64,000 bases of DNA from Sciurus carolinensis (lineage: Eukaryota; Chordata; Mammalia; Rodentia; Sciuridae): contig NC_062232.1 of NCBI RefSeq assembly GCF_902686445.1, positions 16,226,897 through 16,290,896 on the forward strand, written 5' to 3'. The position numbers and the translations under genes were made by a program. This document shows positions 12,075-23,164 of the stretch, in pieces. A model generated the notes under the pieces. It did not search any database. It saw only the letters and a list, made by a program, of their open reading frames with translations, and was not told where the DNA came from. Every line of letters begins with the position of its first letter. Position 1 is the stretch's first letter.

Positions 12075-12290
12075 GGCCAGGCATGGTAGCATATGTCTAT
12101 AATCCCAGCAATTCAGGAGGCTAAGGCAGGAGAATCGAGAGTTCAAGGCCAGCCTCAGCAACTTAGCAAGGCCCTAAGCAACTCAGTGAGAACCTGACTC
12201 TAAGTAAAATATTTAAAAAAGGACTGGGACTGTGGCTCAGTAGTTAAGCACTCCTGGGTTCAATTCCTGCTACCAAAAAAAAAATATTCA
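12075..12290 (+). mobile_element. Sciurid composite SINE (B1-like + ID-like)
   Basis: The left half runs 'gccaggcatggtagcatatg' ... 'ggctaaggcaggagaatcg' ... 'gcctcagcaacttagcaagg'. The right half runs 'gactgggactgtggctcag' ... 'ctgggttcaattcctgc' and then a poly(A) tail. This is a complete example of the fused architecture. Confidence 0.85.
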
Positions 12291-12294
12291 ATCC

Positions 12295-14050
12295 AGGACT
12301 CAGTCCTTGAGAGAAGAAGGCAAGTAGTACCCTAAGAACATATGGCAAAGGGAGAAATGACTACAAAAGTTCATAATAAACAAAACAGACTGCTCTAGCA
12401 ATGGAATTTTGTTTTATAATTTAAAAAATGGGTCTCTATCAGGTTCAACTAAAGAAATATAGTTAGCAGAAGGTATAACGATATCTGTTGCCAGGAATTT
12501 TCTTAAGCAATTGTAGGGCTGGTGAGGCAAGTGTGAAATCCATAGGGCAGGCTGTCAGAAAGGACAGGCTAGACCTCTTGAGCATGAGCTAAAGCTGCAG
12601 TCTACACACAGAATTTCTTCTTCTGGAAACATCAGCTCTGCTCCTAAACCCATCCATCTAATTGAATCAGGCCCTCCCTGATGATCCAAGATAATCTCCT
12701 ATATTGAAGTCAATTGATTATGAACTTCGACCACTTCTACACAATGCTTTCACAGCAACACCTAGAGGAGTGTTGAATTTAATCACTGGGGACTATAGCC
12801 TAATCATGTTGACATGTAAAACTGACCATCACAGAGTTAATTCTGTGAATATACTAAGTGAGTGAATATACTTTTAGTGGGTGAGTTATATGCTATGTGA
12901 GATATAGCTTAATAACTGTCTTATTATGAATGTGTTGACTCAGCCTGGGAAGTCAGAACAGAAGTTTAATGCATGAGAGACATGAGCTAACTCACTCTGA
13001 GCCTGATACAGTTCTGTCCTCTCAGTGAGAAGTTAGTTTCTCCAAGGCTTCCTTACTGCCTCTGTGCCATAAACCAATTAAGGTTTATACTCCCCAACCT
13101 GTCACCAGAGGAGGCAGATCTGGGAGACCTGAAGAGCCGTCTGTGTTAAGAGTTCAGGAGGCTCCTCAGATCCATGGGCTGGTTTTGGGACACAGGACCT
13201 GGTGCCACCTAATAAAATCCATGTCACCTCCAATAAGCTTTCTGTCTTCTCTGTGCTTAAGTAGTTCTGGCCTGTGAACAGCTATAGAGCTCAGCTACAA
13301 AGACAAATAAGTAACTGTGGTGAGGGCTAAATGTGTGCCAGGGATTTAAAGCAGGGTGAGATCATTCTAGTCAGGAATAGCTTAAAGGAGGCTCTTGGGA
13401 AAGAAGGATAAACAAAATATGAGTGAAAATGGGGCAGGAAGATACACACCAGAACTGGGAACAAACAAAGGCTAGAGGAGGGAACAGGTTGGGCTGACTG
13501 GAGAGGTTGGGCAGGTACAGGAAGGTAGGTACAGGGCAGAAAGACTCTTGAAGGAATGGTACTGCATCAAGAAAATGTGGGTCTCCAAGTAAGGGGTGCA
13601 TATCTTAAGGAGTGGTTAAGATGGTCCGCTGGTGCCAGGGAAGAAAGATGGTAACTTCTGTTGTATTTAATTTGTTCTAAGGAATCTCACCTAGTAGGTA
13701 ATACTAGATTGGTGCTGTCCTCATCCTCTATTTGTAGGTCAAACAGTCACAAGACAAGAACAATACTGAAGTTATCTTGAAGACAGAAATTTCTCAATTG
13801 AGGAGATAAGACTCATCAGTTGCTTTTTTTCTTCTGCCTGGTTAAATGTGCTTACAGATTCTAGTATACAGTTACAATGAAACCAATCCTCAAGAAAAGG
13901 ACCAGTGACTTTGAATAATACCACAAAGGAACTTCTGTTTGAAAATATACTGATAAGGCAAGAATAATCAAACAACCAGAAATTTAAGGTTTCTCCTTTT
14001 GATAACACCAACAAATGTGGCATTTCTCCTTCTTCTAGAACACTCTTTGT
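12295..14050. other. No gene recognised; possible LTR-like sequence
   Basis: No open frame with exon features. Around 12900-13290 a stretch ending with 'aataaaatccatgtcacc' and 'ttctgtcttctctgtgctta' has an LTR-like feel (poly(A) signal followed by a pyrimidine-rich segment), but I cannot define its ends. Confidence 0.35.
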
Positions 14051-14084
14051 CTACCACAGTTAAGCTACACCAATGACAATCTGC

Positions 14085-14437
14085 CCTTTCACCACAGCAA
14101 CCATGGGCTCCATGCTACCCCATAACCATGAGTCTCAAAAAGGGCATTAAAGTTACCAAGAACATGAGGAAGCCCCATTTGCTGCTGCCTCCCCAAGCAC
14201 AGCAAATTCACACAGGACTTGATCTGAGAATTGTGGCTTTGCCTCATGCAAGTAGTGTACCGTGAAGCTGTGTAAGGTCCCCAAGGATAAGTGGACTGTC
14301 AAGTTTATCAAGAAAAAGGGATAATGATACACATTCATACCAACAGGAAGCAAGAGTAGCTGAGCAAATGTCCTGGCCATCATCATCAGGCAAGTAGCTG
14401 GTAAGGACTGAGTATCTTCATAATAAAACATTTACAG
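14085..14437 (+). pseudogene. RPL36: RPL36 processed pseudogene, main part (tail displaced to 21231-21249)
   Basis: Intronless copy of ribosomal protein L36 mRNA (60S subunit). The initiator ATG is at 14103. Blocks corresponding to the start (MALRYPM region), GHKVTKN, the TKH/KF region, LKVSKDK, KFIKK and the final AAKKD-stop can be followed in order. A one-base gain near the start and later substitutions create in-frame stops, so no product is expected. The 3' end keeps 'aataaa' at 14422-14427. The poly(A) tail is not here: an L1 has inserted at 14437, and the remaining 'aact' plus A-tract sits at 21231-21249. I assign it from the order of conserved blocks; many codons have diverged. Confidence 0.85.
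14422..14437 (+). repeat. Left target-site duplication of the full-length L1
   Basis: The 16-base sequence aataaaacatttacag is repeated exactly at 21215-21230. The first two or three bases are ambiguous because the L1 tail is also A/T-rich, so the certain minimum is about 13 bases. Confidence 0.92.
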
Positions 14438-14444
14438 GAGGTTT

Positions 14445-14456
14445 CAAGATGGCGGC
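14445..14456 (+). promoter_or_regulatory. YY1-type site at L1 start
   Basis: The sequence caagatggcggc matches the YY1 consensus, eight bases inside the L1 5' end. In human L1 a YY1 site near the 5' end fixes the transcription start; the same role is inferred here. Confidence 0.65.
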
Positions 14457-14759
14457 CTAGAGGGTGGCTGCATTTCACGTTGCTCCAGGACGCAGGATTC
14501 AAAAGAGGAGATAGTGAGAGACTTGGGACCACTCAAAGCCGCCGGGTGGAGTCTCTCCCATTGGGAGGTGTCCCGGATGGGGCGGTAGCCCCTGAACGCA
14601 GGGAATTTGTGAAGTGGAGTTGCTCGGCAAGATGCCCCTCCCCCCGCTGGAGCGGTAAACACGGACAACTGGGATCATCATAGAGGAGGCGGCTCAGCAC
14701 AGCGCTTGGACTTGGAGCAACCACTGGGGCTCCGGGTGGCTGCCTGAGGAGGAGCTGCG

Positions 14760-15310
14760 TGGTGAGCTGTTTAGACCCAGAACGACTGCTTCTGAACACC
14801 GGGGGGTTGCCCGGAGGAAGAGGAGAAGCGCGGCGGGTCGCTTGGTCTAGGAGTGACTGCATCAGAGCCACAGGCAGTTGCCAGAGGAGGATCTGCGTGG
14901 CGAGCCGGTTGGACTCAGAACGACCGCTTCCTAACACCGGGGGGTTGTCCGTAAGAGAGGAGAAGCGCGGCGGTCGCTTGGTCTAGGAGTGACTGCATCA
15001 GAGCCATAGGCAGTTGCCAGAGGAGGAGGCGAGTGGTGAGTTGATTGCACCAAAGCGACCGCTCCTGAACACCGGTGGCCTGCCTGGAGGAGGAGCGCGG
15101 TGGGTCGCTTGATCTCGGAGCCACCGCCCCTGAACACCCGGGGGGCTACCCCGAGGAGGAGGAGGAGGAACAGGGCGGGTCACTTGGGCTCGGAGTGACT
15201 GCCTAGGGCTACGGGAGGCTGGCGGGAGGAGGAGATGCGAAGTGAGTTGCTTGGACTCCTAGTGACTGCGTCGGAAACCGGGCTGCTGTCCGGTGGAGGA
15301 GGTGTGTGGC
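14760..15310 (+). repeat. Tandem half-units in the L1 5'UTR
   Basis: A motif of the form g(a/g)(g/c)t(c/t)(g/a)(c/t)tt(g/a)g followed by 'gactgc' recurs roughly every 65-75 bp, at about 14763, 14837, 14901, 14973, 15037, 15104, 15179 and 15244. Two half-units make a longer unit: 'ggtcgcttggtctaggagtg' occurs at 14836 and again 136 bp later at 14972. Each unit also carries a GGAGGA-rich stretch. Confidence 0.75.
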
Positions 15311-16000
15311 GGGTCTCTGGGTATCGGAGCTATTGTACAGGGCTCCAGGGTGGCGGCTCAGAGGAGGGGCCACATAGCCAGGCGATTAGGTGCAGAGTAG
15401 GGTCCCAGGAGCTAGGTGGCTTCTTGCTGGAAGAGCCACACAGAGACACGCCTAGGGGCGGAGCGAAGTTTCCAGGACTGCAGGCAGATTATCTGGGAGA
15501 GGCAGCCTAAGGAGACTCGCCTGCGGAGGGTGAGGCTCCCAGACCCAGGAGGTAGGTCCGGGCCCCTGGAAACGTTGCAGAGGAAGACAGCCCAGCCCAG
15601 GCGGTAGTTGTAGATTGAGGGGAACCTCTAGGAGGGGAACTGACCAGCGAGACGTTCCCACCAAGTGAGTCTTCCCTACCGGGAGAGGTTTTCCCACAGG
15701 GACGGTAAAACCAGAGACACAGGCACAAACAGGACTTGCCTCAGCCTGCAGCCTAGTTCCCCTTTGGATGACCATTGGTCAACAAGTGGAGACACTCTGA
15801 CCACTAGCAGGGAATATACGCCACCTGAGGGTCACCACCCTAGAGAGGCAGCTTCTTTCGTGGAGCTCCGCATGATCAACTTCCTCCAAGAATTCAGGCT
15901 ACTGAAGGATAAGAGGGGATATACTAGCAATCTTCAGGGACATTATAAGTCGATAGAGGAAATCTGCAATATCTTAATGACCCACTGATTCCTGAACAAT

Positions 16001-17003
16001 ATGAGAAAACAAGGGAAGAAAATGCCCCAAACAAATCTAGATGTTACATCAATAGAATCCAACGACAGCATGGCAGAAGAAATGACGGAAAGGGAGTTCA
16101 GAATGTACATAATTAAAATGATCAGGGAAGCAAACGATGAGATGAAAGAGCAAATGCAGGCATTGAATGATGAGATGAAAGAGCAAATGCAGGCATTGAA
16201 TGATTGCACCAATCGACAGTTAACAGAGCAAATTCAGGAAGCAAAAGATCATTTCAATAAAGAGTTAGAGATATTGAAAAAAAACCAAACAGAAATCCTT
16301 GAAATGAAGGAAACAATAAACCAAATTAAGAACTCCATAGAAAGCATAACCAATAGGATAGAACACCTGGAAGACAGAACTTCAGATATTGAAGACAAAA
16401 TATTTAACCTTGAAAACAAAGTTGAACAAACAGAGAAGATGGTAAGAAATCATGAACAGAATCTCCAAGAACTATGGGATATCATGAAAAGGCCAAATTT
16501 GAGAATTATTGGGATTGAGGAAGGTTTAGAGAAACAAACCAAAGGAATGAACAATCTATTCAATGAAATAATATCAGAAAATTTCCCAAATCTGAAGAAT
16601 GAAATGGAAAATCAAGTTCAAGAGGCTTATAGGACTCCAATACACAAAATTACAACAGACCCACACCAAGGCACATTATAATGAAAATACCGAACATACA
16701 AAATAAAGACAGAATTTTAAAGGCTGTGAGAGAAAAGAACCAAATTACATTCAGGGGGAAACCAATACGGATATCAGCAGATTTTTCAATCCAGACCCTA
16801 AAAGCTAGAAGGGCCTGGTACAACATTTTCAAGCTCTGAAGGAAAATGGATGCCAACCAAGAATCTTATACCCAGCAAAGCTTACCTTCAAATTTGATGA
16901 TGAAATAAAATCTTTCCATGATAAACAAAAACTAAAAGAATTACAAAAAGAAAGCCAGCATTACAGAACATTCTCGGCAAAATATTTCATGAGGAAGAAA
17001 TAA
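16001..17003 (+). pseudogene. L1 ORF1 relic (RNA-binding chaperone protein)
   Basis: An ATG at 16001 opens a 226-codon frame encoding a long charged coiled coil (heptad-like stretch through residues about 30-150, with EHLEDRTSDIEDK typical of ORF1p). The downstream RNA-recognition and C-terminal domain is present but displaced: after codon 226 its similarity (ILKAVREK, RGKPIRI, LKARRAW) moves to another frame, and near 16825 it moves again (QPRILYPAKL), ending at a stop at 17001. Both shifts look like one-base losses. Inside the coiled coil, 16133-16198 holds an exact 11-residue tandem repeat. ORF1p binds L1 RNA in the ribonucleoprotein particle; this copy cannot make a full protein. Confidence 0.88.
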
Positions 17004-17122
17004 AAACAAAGAAGCAAATCAGCAAAGGGAAGAATTATCCTAAGGAACTGTCAAATAAAGGAGGAACCAAGAAGTGTCAAAAAAGAAATAAATAAGTGAA
17101 TAAAATTTTAAATATGAACCAA

Positions 17123-20100
17123 ATGACCGGGAATACAAATCATATCTCAATAATAACCTGAATGTTAATCACCTGAATTCATCAATCAAAAGACATAGAC
17201 TGGCAGATTGGATTAAAAAGAAAGATCCAACAATATGCTGCCTGCAAGAGACTCACCTCATAGAAAGAGATACCCATAGACTAAAGGTGAAAGGATGGAT
17301 AAAACATACCATGCACATGGACTCAGCAAAAAGCTGGAGTATCCATCCTCATTTCAGATAATGTGGACTTCAAGCCAATGTTAGTCAGAAGGGACAGAGA
17401 AGGACATTTCATACTGCTTAAGGGAAGCATAAATCAGCAAGATATAACAATCATAAACATCTATGCCCCAAACAGTGGCTCATCCATGTATGTCAAACAA
17501 ATCCTTCTCAATTTTAGAAACAAAATAGACTGTAACACAATAATACTAGGTGATTTTAACACGCCTCTCTCACCACTGGACAGATCTTCCAAACAAAATT
17601 TGAACAAAGAAACCATAGATCTCAATAACACAATCAATAATTTAGACTTAACAGACATTTATAGAATATACCATCCAACCAAGAGCGAATACACTTTCTT
17701 CTCAGCAGCACATGGATCCTTCTCTAAAATAGACCATATATTATGCCACAAAGCTAATGTCAGCAAATACAAGAAGATAGAGACACTACCTTGTATTCTA
17801 TCAGATCATAATGGATTGAAGTTAGAAATAATGAAAGAGTAAAAACAGAAACTATTCCAACACCTGGAGATTAAACAATACGCTATTATATGATGAATGG
17901 ATAACAGAAGATATTAGGAAGGAAATTAAAAAATTCTTAGAGGTAATCGAGAACAAAGAAACATCATATCAAAATCTCTGGGACCCTATGAAAGCAGTAC
18001 TTAGAGGAAGATTTATTTCATGGAGCGCATTTAATAAAAGAAGTAAAACTCAAAAAATAAACGACCTAACACTACAGCTCAAAGCCCTAGAAAAAGAAGA
18101 ACAGACCAACACCAAAAGTAGTAGAAGACAGGAAATAGTCAAACTCAGAGCTGAAATCAACGAAATTGAAACAAAAGAAACAATACAAAAAATTGACAAA
18201 ATAAATAGTTGGTTCTTCGAAAAAATAAACAAAATTGATAAACCTTTAGCCACACTAACAAAGAGAAGACGAGAGAAAACCCAAATCACTAAAATTCGGA
18301 ATGAACAAGGAAATATCACAACAGACACAACTGAAATACAAAACATAATTAGAAGCTATTTTGAAAATCTATACTCCAACAAAATAGAAAATTTCGAAGA
18401 CATCAACAGGTTTCTAGAGACATATGAATTGCCTAAACTGAACGAGGAGGACATACACAATTTAAATAGACCAATTTCAAGTAATGAAATAGAAGAAGTC
18501 ATCAAAAGCCTACCAACAAAGAAAAGTCCAGGACCAGATGGGTTCTCAGCCGAGTTCTACAAAACTTTTAAAGAAGAGCTCATTCCAATACTTCTCAAAG
18601 TATTCCATAAAATAGAAGAGGAGGGAACTCTCCCAAACTCATTCTATGAAGCCAATATTACCCTGATACCTAATCCAGACAGAGACACATCGAGGAAAGA
18701 AAATTTCAGACCAATATCCTTAATGAACATTGACGCAAAAATTCTCAACAAAATTTTAGCAAATCGCATACAAAAACATATTAAAAAGATAGTGCACCAT
18801 GATCAAGTGGGTTTCATCCCAGGGATGCAAGGTTGGTTCAACATCAGGAAATCAATAAATGTAATTCACCATATCAATAGACTTAAAGTCAAGAATCACA
18901 TGATTATTTCGATAGATGCAGAAAAAGCATTTGATAATATACAGCACCCCTTCATGCTCAAAACACTAGAAAAAATAGGGATAGTGGGAACATTCCTTAA
19001 CATTGTAAAGGCCATCTACGGTAAGCCCATGGCTAATATTATTCTAAATGGTGAAAAACTGAAAGCATTCCCTCTAAAAACTGGAACAAGGCAGGGATGC
19101 CCTCTTTCACCGCTTCTATTCAATATCGTCCTTGAAACTCTAGCCAGAGCAATTAGACAGACCAAAGAAATTAAAGGGATACGAATAGGAAAAGAAGAAC
19201 TCAAACTATCCCTATTTGCTGATGATATGATTGTATACTTAGAGGAACCAGGAAATTCCACCAGAAAACTGTTAGATCTCATAAGTGAATTCAGTAAAGT
19301 AGCGGGATATAAGATCAATGCACATAAATCTAAGGCATTTTTATATATAAGTGATGAATCTTCAGAAAGAGAAATTAGGAAAACTACCCCATTCACAATA
19401 GCTTCGAAAAAAATAAAATACTTGGGAATCAATCTCACAAAAGAGGTGAAAGACCTCTACAATGAGAACTACAGAACACTAAAGAAAGAAATTAAAGAAA
19501 ACCTCAGAAGATGGAAAGATCTCCCATGTTCTTGGATAGGAAGAATTAATATTGTCAAAATGGCCATACTACCAAAAGTGCTATACAGATTCAATGCAAT
19601 TCCAATTAAAATCCCAATGATGTACCTTACAGAAATAGAGCAAGAAATTATGAAATTCATCTGGAAGAATAAAAAACCCAGAATAGCTAAAGCAATCCTT
19701 GGCAGAAAGAGTGAAGCAGGGGGTATCGCAATACCCGATCTTCAACTCTACTGCAAAGCAACAGTAACAAAAACAGCATGGTATTGGTACCAAAATAGAA
19801 AGGTAGATCTATGGTACAGAATAGAGGACACGGACACAAACCCAAATAAATACAATTTTCTCATACTAGACAAAGGTGCCAAAAATATGCAATGGAGAAA
19901 AGATAGCCTCTTCAACAAATGGTGCTGGGAGAATTGGAAATCCATATGCAACAGAATGAAACTAAACCCATATCTCTCACCATGCACGAAACTAAACTCA
20001 AAATGGATTAAGGACCTCGGAATCAGACCAGAGACAGTGAATCTTATAGAAGAAAAAGTAGGTCCAGAGCTTCAACATGTCGGCTTAGGACCAGACTTCC

Positions 20101-20941
20101 TCAACAGGACTCCCATAGCACAAGAAATAAAAGCAAAAATCAATAACTGGGATAGATTCAAACTAAAAAGCTTTCTCTCAGCAAAGGAAACTATCAGGAA
20201 TGCAAAGAAAGAGCCTACAGAGTGGGAGAAAATCTTTGCCAATCATACTTCAGATAGAGCACTAATCTCCAGAATCTATAAAGAACTCAAAAAACTCTAC
20301 ACCAAGAATGCAAGTAATCCAATTGACAAATGGGCTAAGGAAATGAATAGACACTTCACAGAAGAAGATCTACAAGCAATCAACAAACATATGGAAAAAT
20401 GTTCAACATCTCTAGTAATAAGAGAATGCAAATCAAAACCACCCTAAGATTCCATCTCACCCCAATTAGAATGGCGATTATCAAGAATACAAGCAACAAC
20501 AGGTGTTGGCGAGGATGTGGGGAGAAAGGTACACTCATACATTGCTAGTGGGGCTGCAAATTAGTGCAGCCACTCTGGAAAGCAGTATGGAGACTCCTTA
20601 GAAAACTTGGAATGGAACCACCATGTGACCCAGCTATCCCACTCCTTGGCCTATACCCAAAGGATGTAAAATCAGCATATTACAGAGGTACAGCCACATC
20701 AATGTTCATAGCTGCTCAGTTCACAATAGCCAGATTGTGGAACCAACCTAGATGTCCTTCAATTGATGAATGGATAAAGAAACTGTGGTATATATATACA
20801 ATGGAATATTACTCAGCCATAAAGAATGATAAAATTATGGCATTTGCAGGCAAATGGATGAAACTGGAGAATATCATGCTAAGTGAGATAAGCCAATCTC
20901 AAAAAACCAAAGGAAGAATGATATCGCTAATAAGTGGATGA
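17123..20941 (+). pseudogene. L1 ORF2 relic (endonuclease / reverse transcriptase)
   Basis: The endonuclease part is visible in pieces: ICCLQETH near 17238, LGDFN near 17547 and SDHNGL near 17803. It is broken by frame changes near 17155, near 17330 and again after 17820. From 17988 to 20447 an 819-codon frame is uninterrupted and includes the reverse-transcriptase domain, with the GPDGF motif and the catalytic FADD at 19215-19226. The C-terminal cysteine-rich region continues in another frame after about 20425, is hit by a TAG at 20546, and ends at 20941. Fingers, palm and catalytic aspartates therefore look intact while both termini are damaged. ORF2p normally nicks the target and copies L1 RNA; this copy should not act alone. 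Confidence 0.92.
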
Positions 20942-21214
20942 GGACACATAACGGGGGGTGGAAAGAGTTAGTGTTAGGGTTAGAGTTAGGTTTAGGGAGG
21001 GGGGCAAGAATGGAGGAAGGAAGGACTGTATAGAGGGAAAAGAGGGGTGGGAGGGGTGGGGGGAAGGGAAAAAAATAACAGAATGAATCAAACATTACCC
21101 TATGTAAATTTATGATTACACAAATGGTATGCCTTTACGCCATGTACAAATAGAGAAACAAGATGTATCCCATTTGTGTACAATAATAAAAAAATAAATA
21201 AATAAATAAATAAA
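20942..21214 (+). other. L1 3'UTR with G-quadruplex-prone tract and AAAT tail
   Basis: Strongly purine-rich on the plus strand. At 21043-21068 there are at least four runs of three or more G separated by one or two bases (ggggtgggaggggtgggggg, then aaggg), a textbook quadruplex pattern. Upstream, about 20970-20998, lies a short 'gttagggttagagttagg' telomere-like stretch. The element ends in AATAAA-rich A/T repeats at 21182-21214. A G-rich polypurine tract is a known feature of mammalian L1 3'UTRs. Confidence 0.8.
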
Positions 21215-21230
21215 AATAAAACATTTACAG
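21215..21230 (+). repeat. Right target-site duplication of the full-length L1
   Basis: Exact copy of 14422-14437. Confidence 0.92.
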
Positions 21231-21249
21231 AACTAAAAAAAAAAAAAAA
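21231..21249 (+). pseudogene. RPL36: Displaced 3' end and poly(A) tail of the RPL36 pseudogene
   Basis: Directly after the right L1 duplication comes 'aact' and 15 consecutive A. Joined across the L1 this sits 10-15 bases downstream of the pseudogene's AATAAA, the spacing expected for a reverse-transcribed poly(A) tail. Confidence 0.75.
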
Positions 21250-23160
21250 GAACAAAAACCAATGACCATCTATTCATATCTAGAAAAAGGTTGCTCAAAG
21301 AATTTTAAGTTATTCAGGTACCTGTTGGAAATATGGAAATATATAGCTTACTCAAGGTATAGCCTTAATATATTGGTTAATGATAGGATATCTTTTATAA
21401 ATAAATTATTCATATAATAAAAGGCACAAAAAATGGAGTTTGTTGCTTTGAGCAACAGGAAGCCATTTTTCAAAGACTATTACATATTCTGATGGTCATT
21501 GTTCTTATATGGGCTATTCCAAGTTGGGTTCCCAGACAAGCAGTTCCAGAGACAAGGATTTGAGGGCAAGTAGTTTAACTAAGAGTTGCACCTAGGAAGT
21601 ACTGGGAGGAAAGTGGGAATATGAAACAGGAAAGGAAGAAAATTAGTATAGAACATGTTAGTGATGAGGTTATCACTGTGGGCAACTGGGGCAACTAAAA
21701 ACTGGTGTAGACTACCACTACCTTAGAATTTTCTTATCCTGCAGAAAAGAGAAAGAGTCAGTCACATACCAGCTTCTGCCATCATAAGCTGAGAACCACT
21801 CCTGGGTCATTTACTTTCATTATTCCGTGCTTGGGCAAGCCCAAGACAGCTCTCAGACTGGGAGTCAGGGGCTTAGAAGAGGTATTACTGGTATGCATGA
21901 GAATGGTGATAGCCAAGGTTTTTGGATGGGGCACCCACAATATCTGCCACCTGGGCTTGTTCATGGTTTGAATTTTTACAATAAGCAGCATTTATCATCT
22001 GTCTTATTATTCTTTTGTTTTGAACTTTTAACTTATACTAGTGATCTATATATGAGGGTCCTGAAGGCCTTGGAAATAGTGTGTAATCAAAGTCAGAGAA
22101 ACAGCCCAGGCAGCCTCTTCTGTACTTTTTGGGACCATTCCATTGTAAAGGATCTCCTATGCTATTGAGCTCTATAGACGCAGAAAGATGCTGCTTGGGG
22201 CTCAAACATATAACACTGCAACAGAAAAGGAGGCTGGGGGTTTTCAGGGAGGTTCCAAAAGGTTCAGAGAGCTCAATTCACTTAAGAATGAAACTAAACA
22301 CCCAGTTTATCCCTAGTTCAGATGTCAAGTTAATTTAATGCCAGGTGTGTCCTAGGGGATTAGTCTATTTGTGAGTTGCAATAAGCCAGTCCAGAGAGGT
22401 TTGAGCAGTAAAGGAGATATTTTGAAGGTCTCCAGCACTTGAGGAGAGGTGGACTTTGCCCACAACCTGCTTATGCCAAGGCCATCTGTCTACCAAACAG
22501 GTCCTTCCATGTACTATGCTCTAAGTATTTGTGTTTGGAGAGATAAATAAACCCCACTCTATTAGTCAACTGCTCTGGTGCAAGCAGTAGCACTTTGTAC
22601 CCAGTCTACAAAGGGGGGACTGCCATTTTGGGAGTGGAGTGCTTCAAAGGAAGTTTCAGAGCAGGGTGGAAAGGCAGCCAGAGTCAGTGGGGCTGGGAAT
22701 GTCACCTGTCCACCCTCCAGTTACCTGGGCATGCCTGGTCTATGATTAAGAAAACTAGGCAGTAGATACAGAGTAAAACACGAGCATGCCCCAAATGACA
22801 TGTCCCCACTAACAATGGGTTTTTATTGGAGGCAGCAAAGCGACAACTGATGGGAGATGAACAGAAAGAAAAGCAGAAAGAGGAGTTAGGAGGGTACTGA
22901 AGATAGGTCACCATTTCCTGATTTACTTAAGTTGTTCTGTTGTGAGAATTGCTTATGAGTTATTTCTCAGAGGAGTCACATTAAAACAGTGCTATCATTA
23001 GTATATTAATTCAGGCAAATTGGGAGGGGGAACAATTGATACCTTGGTACTAAAGAGAAGAGCTACAAAAAAATGCTTCAAAAGAGACAGAATATCAGTA
23101 GGAAGGAGCAGGAGTGGGCAACATGGAGACAGAAAGCTGGGAACTAATAATAGCTTGTTT
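21250..23160. other. No gene or clear repeat recognised
   Basis: Unique-looking sequence. The longest plus frame (21827-22168, 113 codons) has no motif and no exon signals that stand out. Confidence 0.45.
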
Positions 23161-23164
23161 ATGG

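Larger units (their letters stand above)
14438..16000 (+). promoter_or_regulatory. L1 5'UTR / internal promoter region
   Basis: About 1.56 kb, far richer in G+C and CpG than the surrounding DNA, preceding L1 ORF1. In L1 elements this region carries the internal RNA polymerase II promoter. Here it includes a YY1-type site at its very start and a tandem array in 14760-15310. Minus-strand open frames across it (for example 14533-14937) follow from GC richness and show no recognisable protein. Confidence 0.8.
14438..21214 (+). mobile_element. Full-length L1 retrotransposon
   Basis: About 6.8 kb, complete from a 5' end beginning 'gaggtttcaagatggcgg' to an AAAT-rich 3' tail, and bounded by exact direct repeats. 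Order: GC-rich 5'UTR (14438-16000), ORF1 relic (16001-17003), ORF2 relic (17123-20941), G-rich 3'UTR and tail. It is not autonomous: ORF1 and both ends of ORF2 carry frameshifts or stops, although an 819-codon ORF2 segment is uninterrupted. Full length, exact duplications and few lesions indicate a relatively recent insertion compared with the other L1 relics here. L1 copies itself through an RNA intermediate by target-primed reverse transcription. Confidence 0.95.

Noticed and set aside
14533..15183. Several overlapping minus-strand open frames of 60-134 codons in the L1 5'UTR, superficially like an antisense ORF0.
   Set aside because: They follow from high G+C and the tandem units, occur in multiple frames, and encode no recognisable protein. 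Primate ORF0 is not known outside primates.
20564..20941. A separate 125-codon gene.
   Set aside because: It is the C-terminal part of L1 ORF2, cut off by a frameshift near 20425 and a stop at 20546.
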